From positions 1-64,000 of the forward strand of contig JAJZSY010000008.1 of the NCBI GenBank assembly GCA_021849425.1: DNA of 64,000 nt, read 5' to 3'. Position numbers and translations under genes: made by a program. Shown one piece after another: positions 18,664-27,176 of the stretch; position 1 is the stretch's first letter, and each line of letters begins with the position of its first letter. A model generated the notes under the pieces. It did not search any database. It was given only the letters and a program-made list of their open reading frames with translations, and had not been told where the DNA came from. Source of the DNA: Pseudomonadota bacterium. Its GTDB lineage: Bacteria > Pseudomonadota > Alphaproteobacteria > Acetobacterales > Acetobacteraceae.

Positions 18664-19505
18664 TTGCCCATATTTCCGACCTGCATGTCCGCCCGGTCGG
18701 CCGCCCGGCCAACCGCGTGGTCGAGACCAACATGATGGCCGAGCGCGTGCTGCGCCGGGTGGCGACGCTCGATCCGGCGCCGGAAGCGATCGTGATCACC
18801 GGCGACCTCGTCGATTGCGGGCGGGACGACGAATACGAGGAGCTGAACCGGCTGCTCAACCGCAAGCTGCCATGCCCGGTCTATGTGGTGCCCGGCAACC
18901 ACGACCGGCGCGAGGCGTTCCGGGCGGCGCTGGGCCATCTGCCGGGAGTAACGGCGGACCCGGATTTCGTTCAATATCAGGCGGATATCGGGCCATTCCG
19001 GCTGATCATGCTCGACAGCGTGGTGCCGGGAGCCGGGCATGGCGAGTTGTGCCCGAGACGGCTCGCGTTTCTCGACGCAGCGCTGAACGCGGCGGCGGGG
19101 CGCAAGGTGCTGATCGGCCTGCATCATCCGCCGGTGCTCACCGGGGTGGCGGCGATGGACAGCATCATGCTGCGCTCGTCCGAGGCACTGCTGGCGCGCG
19201 CGGCGGCGCATGGGAATGTCGCGGCCATTCTCTCGGGGCATCACCACCGCGCGATCCATGCAGCGCATGGCGGCACGATGCTGCTGAGCGTGCCCGCGGC
19301 CGGCGGGCACCAGAGCGAGATCACGTTCGATCCCAAGGCGCGGGCCTATTTTCATCTCGAACCAGGCGGCATTTTCCTGCTGCGCTGGACCGAGCGGGAA
19401 GGGCTGACGGCGATGCTGGACAGCGTGGGCGATCTGCCGGGACCGTATCCGTTCGTGGTCGAGCCGGAGTATCCCGGCATGCGGCAAGGCGGCGCCGCGC
19501 CTTGA
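18657..19505 (+). CDS. GpdQ-like metallophosphodiesterase
   Basis: This 282-residue calcineurin-like phosphodiesterase matches the glycerophosphodiesterase GpdQ pattern. Asp8 and His10 lie in ISDLH, Asp50 in ITGDLVDCGR, Asn81 in PGNHD, His156 in LHHPP, and His195/His197 in SGHHHR. These positions are almost the same as the known GpdQ metal ligands. The start is TTG at 18657, with GAGGTGA just before it, and it overlaps the phosphatase gene by 7 bases. The family splits diesters such as glycerophosphodiesters or 3',5'-cAMP (CpdA/Icc relatives). Together with the importer, a scavenging role is proposed. Confidence 0.88.
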   Translation: MLIAHISDLHVRPVGRPANRVVETNMMAERVLRRVATLDPAPEAIVITGDLVDCGRDDEYEELNRLLNRKLPCPVYVVPGNHDRREAFRAALGHLPGVTADPDFVQYQADIGPFRLIMLDSVVPGAGHGELCPRRLAFLDAALNAAAGRKVLIGLHHPPVLTGVAAMDSIMLRSSEALLARAAAHGNVAAILSGHHHRAIHAAHGGTMLLSVPAAGGHQSEITFDPKARAYFHLEPGGIFLLRWTEREGLTAMLDSVGDLPGPYPFVVEPEYPGMRQGGAAP

Positions 19506-19575
19506 ATGAACTGGCGCTGCCATATATCGCAGAAGAAATATTATGGAACCTTTTGGGCCGCGAATTCGCCCGTAG

Positions 19576-19616
19576 ATCCCGGGAAATCCGGGATGCCTAC
19601 AATCCGGGATGCTTAC
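19576..19616. repeat. Palindrome plus two tandem 16-bp repeats
   Basis: ATCCCGG (19576-19582) and CCGGGAT (19588-19594) form a perfect 7-bp inverted repeat. Its right arm lies in the first of two tandem 16-bp units, 19585-19600 and 19601-19616, which differ at one base. The block is 71 bases after the phosphodiesterase stop and 104 bases before the glycosyltransferase start. It could be a regulator-binding site or a transcription end. Confidence 0.6.
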
Positions 19617-19720
19617 AATTTGATAAGCCGGCCGGCTGAATTGTCAGTATCGCCTCACACGCCGCGACGATGATGGCGTCGCGCGCCATGCGGGCCTGCA
19701 TACGGCGCCAGGGAGCCTTG

Positions 19721-20533
19721 ATGATGATCGCATCGCCGCCATTGCTCGCCGTTGTCGTGCCAGTGCATGACGAGGCGCCAAATCTGCCACTGCTGCTCGC
19801 CGAACTCGATGCGGCGTTGGCGGGCATCAACCACGAGATCATTTTCGTCGATGACGGGAGCACGGACGCGACCGCCGTGGTGATTGCCGCATTTGCCGCC
19901 GTGCGATCGGATGTTCGCGGCCTGCGGCATGACCGATGTTACGGCCAGAGCGCCGCGATCGTTTCCGGCGTCACCGCGGCGCGGGCAACATGGATCGCCA
20001 CGATCGATGGCGACGGCCAGAACGATCCGGCCGACATTCCCGGCATGCTCCGTCATGCCTGGCAGGAGGATACGCCTGACGCGCCGCTGCTGGTGGCCGG
20101 GCGCCGCGTGCAGCGTCAGGATCGGCCGATGAAGCGCATCGCTTCACGCATTGCCAACACCGTCCGGGCATGCGTGCTGCGCGACGGCGTACCCGATAGC
20201 GGTTGCGGGCTGAAACTGTTCCGCCGGGCGCCGTTCATGGCGCTGCCGCATTTCGACCATATGCACAGATTTCTGCCGTCGCTGTTCGCCCGCGCCGGCG
20301 GCCGGACCGTGTTGTATCCCGTTGCCCATCGGCCGCGCCTCGCCGGGCGCTCACATTACGGCACATGGGATCGACTCCGGGTTGGGCTGGTCGATCTTGC
20401 CGGTGTCGCCTGGTTGCAATGCCGGGCTTGCAAGCCGACCCTGGTCGATGCGGCGCGCGCCGGGGCCGCTGGGCGTGCGAGCGCCACAGACAGCGTGGCA
20501 TCGCCGCACTCCTCACTGGAAGTGGCCCGGTGA
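19721..20533 (+). CDS. Family-2 glycosyltransferase (polyprenyl-phosphate sugar transferase type)
   Basis: This 270-residue GT-A enzyme is of the dolichol/undecaprenyl-phosphate mannosyltransferase group. It has PVHDEAPNL near the start, FVDDGSTDAT for nucleotide-sugar binding, and IDGDGQNDPADIP with the DxD-like metal site. It lacks C-terminal membrane helices, so it is a soluble or peripheral DPM1/ArnC-like core. ATG at 19721 follows CAGGGAGCC. The next gene starts with a 4-base overlap. It likely loads a sugar onto a lipid carrier for use by the GT-C protein encoded nearby on the other strand. Confidence 0.88.
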   Translation: MMIASPPLLAVVVPVHDEAPNLPLLLAELDAALAGINHEIIFVDDGSTDATAVVIAAFAAVRSDVRGLRHDRCYGQSAAIVSGVTAARATWIATIDGDGQNDPADIPGMLRHAWQEDTPDAPLLVAGRRVQRQDRPMKRIASRIANTVRACVLRDGVPDSGCGLKLFRRAPFMALPHFDHMHRFLPSLFARAGGRTVLYPVAHRPRLAGRSHYGTWDRLRVGLVDLAGVAWLQCRACKPTLVDAARAGAAGRASATDSVASPHSSLEVAR

Positions 20534-21189
20534 GTGGTGTTGCAACACACAGGGGGCTGACCCGCGCAAGCCGTCCGCTCGCACTCGGGGGCGGGCTGCT
20601 GCTGGCGGCATTGATGCTGAGATTCCATATCTTCGGGCCGCTTTTTGCCCCGCATCCGGGACAGGGCTGGCGCGATGCGTTGATGCTGGGCGGTCTGGGA
20701 ACGTTGGCCTGCGCGGTAGGCCTGCCACGGCAGGTGATCGGTTTCGCTGCGGGCTATGCCTGGGGTGTTCTGCCGGGCACCGCGGTGGCGCTGGCGGCCC
20801 AGCTTGGTGGCTGTGCCATCGATCTGCTCTGGGCACGGCTGGTCGGCCGCGCATTTGTGCAGGCCAGGCTTGGAGGAGGCGCTTCGCGCCTCGATCACGC
20901 GCTTGCGGCCCGGCCATTCGCCGCAACGCTTGCATTGCGGCTGATGCCGCTGGGCAGCAATCTCGCGCTCAATCTGCTGGCAGGCCTGTCGAGTGTCAGG
21001 ATTCTGCCGTTTCTCGCAGGTTCCGCGTTGGGATATCTGCCGCAGACTGTGGTGGCCGCGTTGCTCGGCGCTGGTGGTCAGATGGGGCGCACGGCGGATA
21101 TCGCGGTTGGCGTGGGGTTGCTGGCGGTATCGCTGATCCTGGCAGGCACGCTGCGCCGCAGGGTTGCGGCTCCGCTCGAGGACATCTGA
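20530..21189 (+). CDS. TVP38/TMEM64 (DedA-like) membrane protein
   Basis: This 219-residue integral membrane protein has about five helices and the VTT-domain features: a GFAAGYAWGVLPGTAVALAA helix with G-rich turns, then LRLMPLGSNLALNLLAG, the reentrant region with conserved Arg and Pro. Members of the wider superfamily move lipid carriers (undecaprenyl phosphate) or phospholipids across membranes. The start is GTG at 20530, overlapping the glycosyltransferase stop (GTGA). It is followed 6 bp later by the end of the convergent GT-C gene. Confidence 0.85.
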   Translation: MSGVATHRGLTRASRPLALGGGLLLAALMLRFHIFGPLFAPHPGQGWRDALMLGGLGTLACAVGLPRQVIGFAAGYAWGVLPGTAVALAAQLGGCAIDLLWARLVGRAFVQARLGGGASRLDHALAARPFAATLALRLMPLGSNLALNLLAGLSSVRILPFLAGSALGYLPQTVVAALLGAGGQMGRTADIAVGVGLLAVSLILAGTLRRRVAAPLEDI

Positions 21190-21195
21190 TCCCTG

Positions 21196-22698
21196 TCAGC
21201 GGCAGACAATTCCCGCCGAGCAGGCGACGCGGTCGGGCGCCGGGCCGACCCGGCGAATGCTGATTTCAGCACCGGCGCGAAGCGGGGATGATAGCCTTCC
21301 GATACGCGCCGCCCACGTCATGAACCGTGCGCGAGACGGTTGCACCCCCTGCCCTGCCGGCCCGTAGACCGCATAAACAGCGTGACCTGTGGCGAGCGCC
21401 GCGCGGGCACGGGCGGCGCTGCGGGTGACCCGCGGCTTGAGGGCGCTGTCGTAATGGCCGAGCATGATTCGGGCGGCGCCGTCGCTTGCGAGAATGATAT
21501 CGCCAGGCGATGTGCTTGCAGCGAGCAGATTTGCCGCAAGATCCCAGCGGGGCCGGGTTTCGGCGTGATAATAGGGAGCCAGATTCAGAACAAGGACCAG
21601 TCCGGCGGCCGGAAGCACGGCAAGGCGCGCCGCCGGAACCAGTTCGTCGAGGCCGAGCCCGGCTAGGATGAAAAATGGCGGCGCGCTCCAGAGCAGATAG
21701 CGCGGCAACAGAAGCGGATGGAGCAGAGACAGCAGACAGAGCGCGGCTGGCTGGCCGAGCCAGGCGATCAGCAACGTCAGGCCCTCGCCGCGGGCGGCGC
21801 GCAGATGGCGGATACCAAGGATCGCCAGAACCGCCATCGCAGGCGCAAGAATCATCATGTGGGTGGGCAGCAGACGCATGGTGACCATGGTTGCGTCGCG
21901 CAGGCCGTAGAGGCTGGCGGCCTCGGTCAGCAGGAAATGGATCGTCGGCGCCGGGATCCAGCGGAACCCCGCCATCGGCCCGTGATGCGGCGTGAGGAGC
22001 AGCAACGCGTAGGCAGGGGCGACGAGGATGAGGATGCCTCCGTTCAGCAGACCCCAGCTTCGGATCAGGCGTTTGCGGGCGCGGCTGCGCGGTATCGCGG
22101 CGGCGAGGAAAGCCGCGCTGGCGATAAGCGGCCAGGGCAAGGCATCCGGCAGGATCAGAAGCGCAACCGCCGTGCCGGCGGCATAGGCAGGCCAGGATGC
22201 GCGGGGCGGTGCGTCGGGATTGCGGACAAGGGCGAGCAAGCCCGCCAGCGCCAGGAGCAAGGGGGCCATCATCATCGTATAGGATCTGGCCTCTTGGCTG
22301 AACGCGACCTGCTGCGGGGCGAAGGCCATCAACAGGCCGGCGAGCCACGCGCCATCCCGGCCGCCGGCCTGACGGGCGATGGCAAAGACCAGCCCTGCCG
22401 AGACAGCTCCGGCCAGCGCCGGGGTGAAACGCAGCGCCGCGATCTGCATGCGAACGGGCGCCAGTTCGCGGGCGAGCCGTTCGATCAGGAAAAAGCCGGG
22501 CAGATGACGATTGCGCAGCGAGTCGTGCAGAAGATGCGGCACCGGAAGTCCGGCACGGTTGATGGTGATGACCTCGTCGAGCCAGGGCGGCTTTTCGCCG
22601 ATCCCGTACAGACGGGCGGCAAAGGCGATGCAGAGGATGATCGCCACGCCCACGACCATTCCTGCCCGTTCATCCCGGCCTGCGCCCACCGCCCGCAT
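21196..22698 (-). CDS. GT-C glycosyltransferase (ArnT/PMT-like), multi-pass membrane protein
   Basis: This 500-residue protein has 10 or more predicted membrane helices. WLDEVITIN near residue 40 holds the Asp-Glu pair in the first periplasmic loop, typical of family-39-like glycosyltransferases that use polyprenyl-phosphate sugars. FAPQQVAFSQEARSYTMMM is another common family motif. The C-terminus is a periplasmic tail. It is convergent with the sugar transferase and TVP38 genes and divergent from fliM. The acceptor could be lipid A, polysaccharide or protein. Confidence 0.82.
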   Translation of the reverse strand: MRAVGAGRDERAGMVVGVAIILCIAFAARLYGIGEKPPWLDEVITINRAGLPVPHLLHDSLRNRHLPGFFLIERLARELAPVRMQIAALRFTPALAGAVSAGLVFAIARQAGGRDGAWLAGLLMAFAPQQVAFSQEARSYTMMMAPLLLALAGLLALVRNPDAPPRASWPAYAAGTAVALLILPDALPWPLIASAAFLAAAIPRSRARKRLIRSWGLLNGGILILVAPAYALLLLTPHHGPMAGFRWIPAPTIHFLLTEAASLYGLRDATMVTMRLLPTHMMILAPAMAVLAILGIRHLRAARGEGLTLLIAWLGQPAALCLLSLLHPLLLPRYLLWSAPPFFILAGLGLDELVPAARLAVLPAAGLVLVLNLAPYYHAETRPRWDLAANLLAASTSPGDIILASDGAARIMLGHYDSALKPRVTRSAARARAALATGHAVYAVYGPAGQGVQPSRARFMTWAARIGRLSSPLRAGAEISIRRVGPAPDRVACSAGIVCR

Positions 22699-22843
22699 GG
22701 CTGCACTCTCGCGCCGATATGTAACGGGGCGACAACCGACATTACGAGGACGTTCTCAACATTTTGTTAACCGGATTGCGGCAAGGTGGACCGGAATTGA
22801 ACGGCCAATCCTGACGAGCGGCCCTGCGGGAGCAAAGGAGCGG

Positions 22844-23851
22844 ATGAGCGGTCAAGCTCGAACGGACAGAAACAGCGATGCGACGCAGCTGGCTCAGGAG
22901 GAGATTGATTCCATCCTGTCTGGCGGCGCGGTCGACGAGGAAGAGGAGCTGGAACCGGAGGCCGAAGAGGACGCCAACCGACTGCTTTATGGTCGGGCGG
23001 ACAGTTATGAACGCCTGCCGATGGCGGAAGTCGTTTTCGAACGTCTGTCGCGCATCCTGGCGGGCTCCTTGCGCAACCTGTTTCAGGACAATGTCGAGGT
23101 CCGCCTTACCCGGCTTGCCTCGCGCCGGCTCGCCGACAGTTTCGCGGAAATCAGGCCTCTGGCGTTGCTAGGCGTGTTCCGCGCGCGGGAGTGGGACAAT
23201 CTCGGGCTCATTCACCTCGATGCCGAGACCGTCAACAATCTGACTGAAATCCTGCTCGGCGGGCGCCGCATGGCGATTTCATCCGATCGGATCCCGAAGC
23301 CGGTCACCTCGATCAGCCGAAACCTGTCCGAGCGGCTTATCCGCGTCGTGCTGCACGATCTCAGAAGCAGCTTCGGGCCGATCTGCGATGTTACGTTCGA
23401 TTTCGAACGAACCGAAACAGATCCACGTTTCGCAACAATCGGGCGCAATTCGGGCGTGGCGCTGACGGCGCGACTCAGCCTGCATTCAGCGGGACGGAAT
23501 TGCACGATCGACATCATCCTGCCGTTCGCCACGCTGGAACCAGTTCGCGAATTGCTGCTGCAGCAATTCATGGGCGAAAAATTCGGTCGTGATTCGATCT
23601 GGGAAAGCCATCTCGCCGAGGAACTCTGGCATACCGATGTGGAACTCGAAGCGGTGCTCGACGAGCAGACGATGAAGCTGGGCGCGGTAATGGAGTTGCG
23701 CGTGGGCGACATCATCCAGATCAACGCACCGCGTGGCTCTGATATTGTATTGCGGTGCGGCAATGTCGACCTTTTCGCCGGACGACTCGGCGTTCGGCAC
23801 GGCAAACTGGCCGCCGAGATCCGCGGCTGGATTCCCCGCGAGCGGGATTAG
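22844..23851 (+). CDS. fliM: Flagellar motor switch protein FliM
   Basis: This 335-residue FliM has an N-terminal CheY-P-binding peptide LAQEEIDSIL (16-25), a CheC-like middle domain (about 55-240), and a C-terminal SpoA/FliN-like domain with ELRVGDIIQINAP and LFAGRLGVRHGKLAAEI. ATG at 22844 has AAAGGAG right before it. No other flagellar gene is in the window: the left neighbour is a glycosyltransferase and the right is metG. The gene is therefore separated from the usual fliM-fliN operon. The protein looks complete, so a functional switch is expected. Confidence 0.96.
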   Translation: MSGQARTDRNSDATQLAQEEIDSILSGGAVDEEEELEPEAEEDANRLLYGRADSYERLPMAEVVFERLSRILAGSLRNLFQDNVEVRLTRLASRRLADSFAEIRPLALLGVFRAREWDNLGLIHLDAETVNNLTEILLGGRRMAISSDRIPKPVTSISRNLSERLIRVVLHDLRSSFGPICDVTFDFERTETDPRFATIGRNSGVALTARLSLHSAGRNCTIDIILPFATLEPVRELLLQQFMGEKFGRDSIWESHLAEELWHTDVELEAVLDEQTMKLGAVMELRVGDIIQINAPRGSDIVLRCGNVDLFAGRLGVRHGKLAAEIRGWIPRERD

Positions 23852-23952
23852 GGGATCACCCGATCTGATGGAGTGATCTGATCGGATAAAGATGCTCCAC
23901 TTATAAATCTCACAGAGCACTACACCCGATCCGGATGGATCAGAAAGCGCTC
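23852..23952 (+). repeat. Two-hairpin intergenic repeat, copy B
   Basis: Read on the minus strand, this 101-bp unit matches copy A at 126-229, sharing GAGCATCTTTATCCGATCAG and TGATCCATCCGGATCGG. It begins directly after the fliM stop. The hairpin nearest the gene corresponds to hairpin 2 of copy A, and the distal one (about 23912-23952) to hairpin 1, so both copies have the same polarity relative to the gene they follow. The stems here have several mismatches. Confidence 0.85.
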
Positions 23953-24043
23953 AGCCCCCTGCCCGATCCCGCCGGAGTGGCTGAGGATCGGGTTTGCCGA
24001 GCTCGCTCACCCCGCCCTATCGTCACCAGATGGGCACATCAGA

Positions 24044-25579
24044 TCAGGGAACCGTCTCGACGATCCGGGGGAACAGGCCGGACGGCGCCGGCAGCGCGGT
24101 GCCGGTATCGAGCGGGATCGCCAGCGCCGCGAAGTCACGCCGATCGGCCGGGACGGCAAGCTGGTCCAGCAATTTGGCCATTGTCTCCGGCATGAAGGGT
24201 TGCAACAGGATTCCGATCACACGCAGCGCCTCGCAGAGGGTCCGCAATACGGCACGCATCCGCTCCTGGTCGGTCTTGCGCAGGGCCCAGGGTGCCTGGT
24301 GGTCGATATACGCGTTGGCGGCGCGGACCAGTTTCCAGACTTCCTCGATCGCTTCCTGATACGCCAGGCGGTGCATCGCATCGCGCATGCGGTCCGGCAG
24401 GCCGTCAGCAATCGCACGCAACGCGTGATCGGCTTCGGCTGCGGGGCCGGTTTCGGGCACCACACCACCGGCATTCTTGGCGATGAAGGAGAGCGTGCGC
24501 TGCGCGAGGTTGCCGAGATCGTTGGCAAGCTCGACATTGATCCGCGTGATCACCGAACGGCGGGAGAAATTGCCGTCATTGCCAAAGGGCATTTCGCGCA
24601 GCAGGCAGAAGCGGAGCTGGTCGAGCCCGAATTCGGCGATCAGCGGCTCGACGGCCAGGGCATTGTTGAGCGACTTGCTCATCTTTTCGCCCTCGATCGT
24701 CCACCAGCCATTGGCGAAGATGCGGCGCGGCACCGGCAGGCCGGCAGCCATGAGCATCGCCGGCCAGTAGACGGCGTGGAAGCGGGTGATTTCCTTGCCG
24801 ACCAGATGCAGATCGGCCGGCCAGTATTTCATCAGCGGCGCGTCCATGTCCGGATAGCCGCAGGCGGTGAGATAGTTGGTCAGCGCGTCGATCCAGACAT
24901 ACATCACGTGATCGGGTGCGCCGGGAACGGGAATGCCCCATTTGAAGCTGGTGCGGCTGATCGAGATGTCGCGAAGGCCGGAGCGGACGAAGGACAGCAC
25001 TTCGTTGCGGCTGGAGGCGGGCTGGATAAAGTCCGGATTGTCTTCATACAATTTTAGAAGACGATCCTGGAACATGCTGAGTTTGAAGAAATATGAGGGT
25101 TCACGCACCCACTCGACCGGCGCCCCGAAGGGCGAGCGCTTGACGCCGTCGGCGCCGGTGACGAGTTCGCTCTCGTCGTAAAAGGCCTCGTCGCGAACGG
25201 CATACCACCCCTCGTAATGGCCGAGTTCGATGGCCCCTGCCCGCTCGATCGCCTGCCAGATCGCCTGGCATGAGCGGATATGGCGCGGCTCGGTGGTGCG
25301 GATGAAATCATCGTTCGAGATGTTCATCGCCTGCGCCATGGCGCGGAACTCGCTGGAAATGCGGTCGGTGAACTCTTGCGGGGCGATATTGTTCGCGCGG
25401 GCGGTCGCCTCGACCTTCTGGCCATGCTCGTCGGTGCCGGTGAGGAAATGCACATCGAACCCGTCCAGCCGCTTGAAGCGCGCGAGCGCGTCGGCGGCGA
25501 CCGAGGTGTAGGCGTGGCCGATATGCGGCGCACCGTTCACGTAATAGATCGGGGTCGTGATGTAGAATTTTCGGGTCAT
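24044..25579 (-). CDS. metG: Methionyl-tRNA synthetase
   Basis: This 511-residue class I synthetase charges tRNA-Met. HIGH lies at 19-22 and KMSKS at 299-303, with GWWTIEGE just before the latter. No zinc-knuckle Cys pairs and no C-terminal dimerisation (EMAP-like) domain are seen, consistent with the short MetRS form. It overlaps holB by ATGA. It is the last gene of the mltB-rlpA-tmk-holB-metG unit. Confidence 0.98.
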   Translation of the reverse strand: MTRKFYITTPIYYVNGAPHIGHAYTSVAADALARFKRLDGFDVHFLTGTDEHGQKVEATARANNIAPQEFTDRISSEFRAMAQAMNISNDDFIRTTEPRHIRSCQAIWQAIERAGAIELGHYEGWYAVRDEAFYDESELVTGADGVKRSPFGAPVEWVREPSYFFKLSMFQDRLLKLYEDNPDFIQPASSRNEVLSFVRSGLRDISISRTSFKWGIPVPGAPDHVMYVWIDALTNYLTACGYPDMDAPLMKYWPADLHLVGKEITRFHAVYWPAMLMAAGLPVPRRIFANGWWTIEGEKMSKSLNNALAVEPLIAEFGLDQLRFCLLREMPFGNDGNFSRRSVITRINVELANDLGNLAQRTLSFIAKNAGGVVPETGPAAEADHALRAIADGLPDRMRDAMHRLAYQEAIEEVWKLVRAANAYIDHQAPWALRKTDQERMRAVLRTLCEALRVIGILLQPFMPETMAKLLDQLAVPADRRDFAALAIPLDTGTALPAPSGLFPRIVETVP

Positions 25580-26544
25580 GGCACTCGGAGAAGCTGGAGC
25601 ATGGTCAGAACCGCCGCACGCGGGTCGAGATTGAGACCGTCGACCTCCGCCGCGATCCTGCCGAACTCCTGCCAGAGCCGGGCGCGGCCATCAAGCGCGG
25701 ACGACGGGTTGGCGCGGGCGGCGGCGCGGGTTTCGGTGGCCAGCGCGGCGCGCAGCAGGTCGGCGAAGGTGGCGAATCCGTCATCGGCGCGGGCCACCGT
25801 ATCGGCGATGGCGGCGCTGCGCGCGGGCGGGAGCGGGCCGGCGAGCGCCTCGCCGACAAGGCCGGCCAGAGCCAGGCCATCGGCATCGGCCAGCGAGAGC
25901 GCGCGTCCGATCGATCCTTCGGCCAGTCTGGCCAGGGCCGTGCGGCGTTCATCGGGAAGTTCGGGGAGATCGGCGGCCAGCAGGTTGCTGACGGTTTCGG
26001 CTGGCAGCGGGTCGAGATCGAGCCGGCGGCAGCGGCTGCGGATGGTGGGCAGCAGCCGGCCGGGCGCGTGGCTGACCAGCAGCCAGATCGCCCGCGCCGG
26101 CGGTTCCTCGAGCAGTTTGAGCAGCGCATTGGCGGCATTGCGGTTCAGCGCCTCGGCGCCATCGACGATGACGACGCGCCACCCCCCCTCGCCCGGCGTC
26201 AGCCGCAGAAAACGGCCGGCGGCGGCGACCGTGTCGACCACGATTTCGCCCTGCATCCGCTTGCGCTTCTCGTCATAACGGCGCTCGATCACCAGCAGGT
26301 CGGCATGCGCGCCGGTGGCGATGCGGCGGAAAGCAGGATCGCGCGCGGACAGCGACAGGTCGGGCGTGCGGGCGCCGGCGAGCAGCCAGCGGGCGAAGCG
26401 GAAGGCCAGCGTCGCCTTGCCAATCCCCGGCGGACCGGCGATCAGCCAGGCGTGATGCAGGCGCGCGCCAGTCGCGGCACGGAAAAGCTCCGCGACGGCG
26501 CTGTCATGGCCAAACAGTTGGGGGTTGGCGCGGGGCGACAGCAT
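25576..26544 (-). CDS. holB: DNA polymerase III delta-prime subunit
   Basis: This 322-residue AAA+ protein is part of the clamp loader. The P-loop remnant GPPGIGKA lacks the final Thr/Ser, as expected for delta-prime, which does not hydrolyse ATP. ALLKLLEEPP and TIRSRCRRLDLDPL (SRC motif) are typical. The start is ATG at 26542-26544, sharing bases with the tmk stop; the longer frame upstream is tmk shadow. The tmk-holB pairing is widespread in bacteria. Confidence 0.95.
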   Translation of the reverse strand: MLSPRANPQLFGHDSAVAELFRAATGARLHHAWLIAGPPGIGKATLAFRFARWLLAGARTPDLSLSARDPAFRRIATGAHADLLVIERRYDEKRKRMQGEIVVDTVAAAGRFLRLTPGEGGWRVVIVDGAEALNRNAANALLKLLEEPPARAIWLLVSHAPGRLLPTIRSRCRRLDLDPLPAETVSNLLAADLPELPDERRTALARLAEGSIGRALSLADADGLALAGLVGEALAGPLPPARSAAIADTVARADDGFATFADLLRAALATETRAAARANPSSALDGRARLWQEFGRIAAEVDGLNLDPRAAVLTMLQLLRVP

Positions 26545-27176
26545 CAGGCGATGGCGAGGCCGAGCCGGGCGCGGATGCAAGCGGCAAGGGCTTCGGTCAC
26601 CTCCTCGATCCGGCCCGCAGCGTCGACCACGGCGCAGCGTTCCGGCGCGGCGGCGGCGATGGCGCAAAATCCGGCAGCGACCCGCGCGTAAAAGCCGGCA
26701 TCGAATTTCTCGTACCGGTCGGCGGCGCTGCCGCGACAGGCGAGCCGCGCACGTGCGACGGCATCCGGCAGGTCGAGGATCAGCGTGAGATCGGGCGCCA
26801 CGCCGATCATCGTGCCAAGTGTTGCGATCGTCGCCCGGTCCACACCAAGGCCATAGCCCTGATAGGCCATGGTGGAATCGGTGAAACGGTCGCACAGCAC
26901 CACGGCGCCGCGTTCGAGCGCCGGACGGATGACTGCCGTGACATGATCGGCACGGGCAGCAAAAACCAGCAACGTGTCGGCAAGCGGCGTGAAATGGCGC
27001 TCGGGGTCGAGCATCAGCGCGCGGATAGCCTCGGCTCCCGGCGTGCCGCCTGGCTCGCGGGTGGTCAGAACCTCGTGCCCGGCGGCGCGGAGCCGGTCGG
27101 CAAGCCGGGTGATCTGCGTTGACTTGCCGGCCCCCTCCCCGCCTTCAATGGTGATGAAAACACCGCGGAGGTTCAC
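26544..27176 (-). CDS. tmk: Thymidylate kinase
   Basis: This 210-residue enzyme phosphorylates dTMP to dTDP. The P-loop EGGEGAGKST is at 11-20, TREPGGTP at about 40-47, and the DR-box in CDRFTDSTMAYQGYG. The lid region RLACRGSAADRYEKFD follows. It overlaps rlpA by 4 bases and abuts holB by sharing stop and start bases. Confidence 0.98.
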   Translation of the reverse strand: MNLRGVFITIEGGEGAGKSTQITRLADRLRAAGHEVLTTREPGGTPGAEAIRALMLDPERHFTPLADTLLVFAARADHVTAVIRPALERGAVVLCDRFTDSTMAYQGYGLGVDRATIATLGTMIGVAPDLTLILDLPDAVARARLACRGSAADRYEKFDAGFYARVAAGFCAIAAAAPERCAVVDAAGRIEEVTEALAACIRARLGLAIA

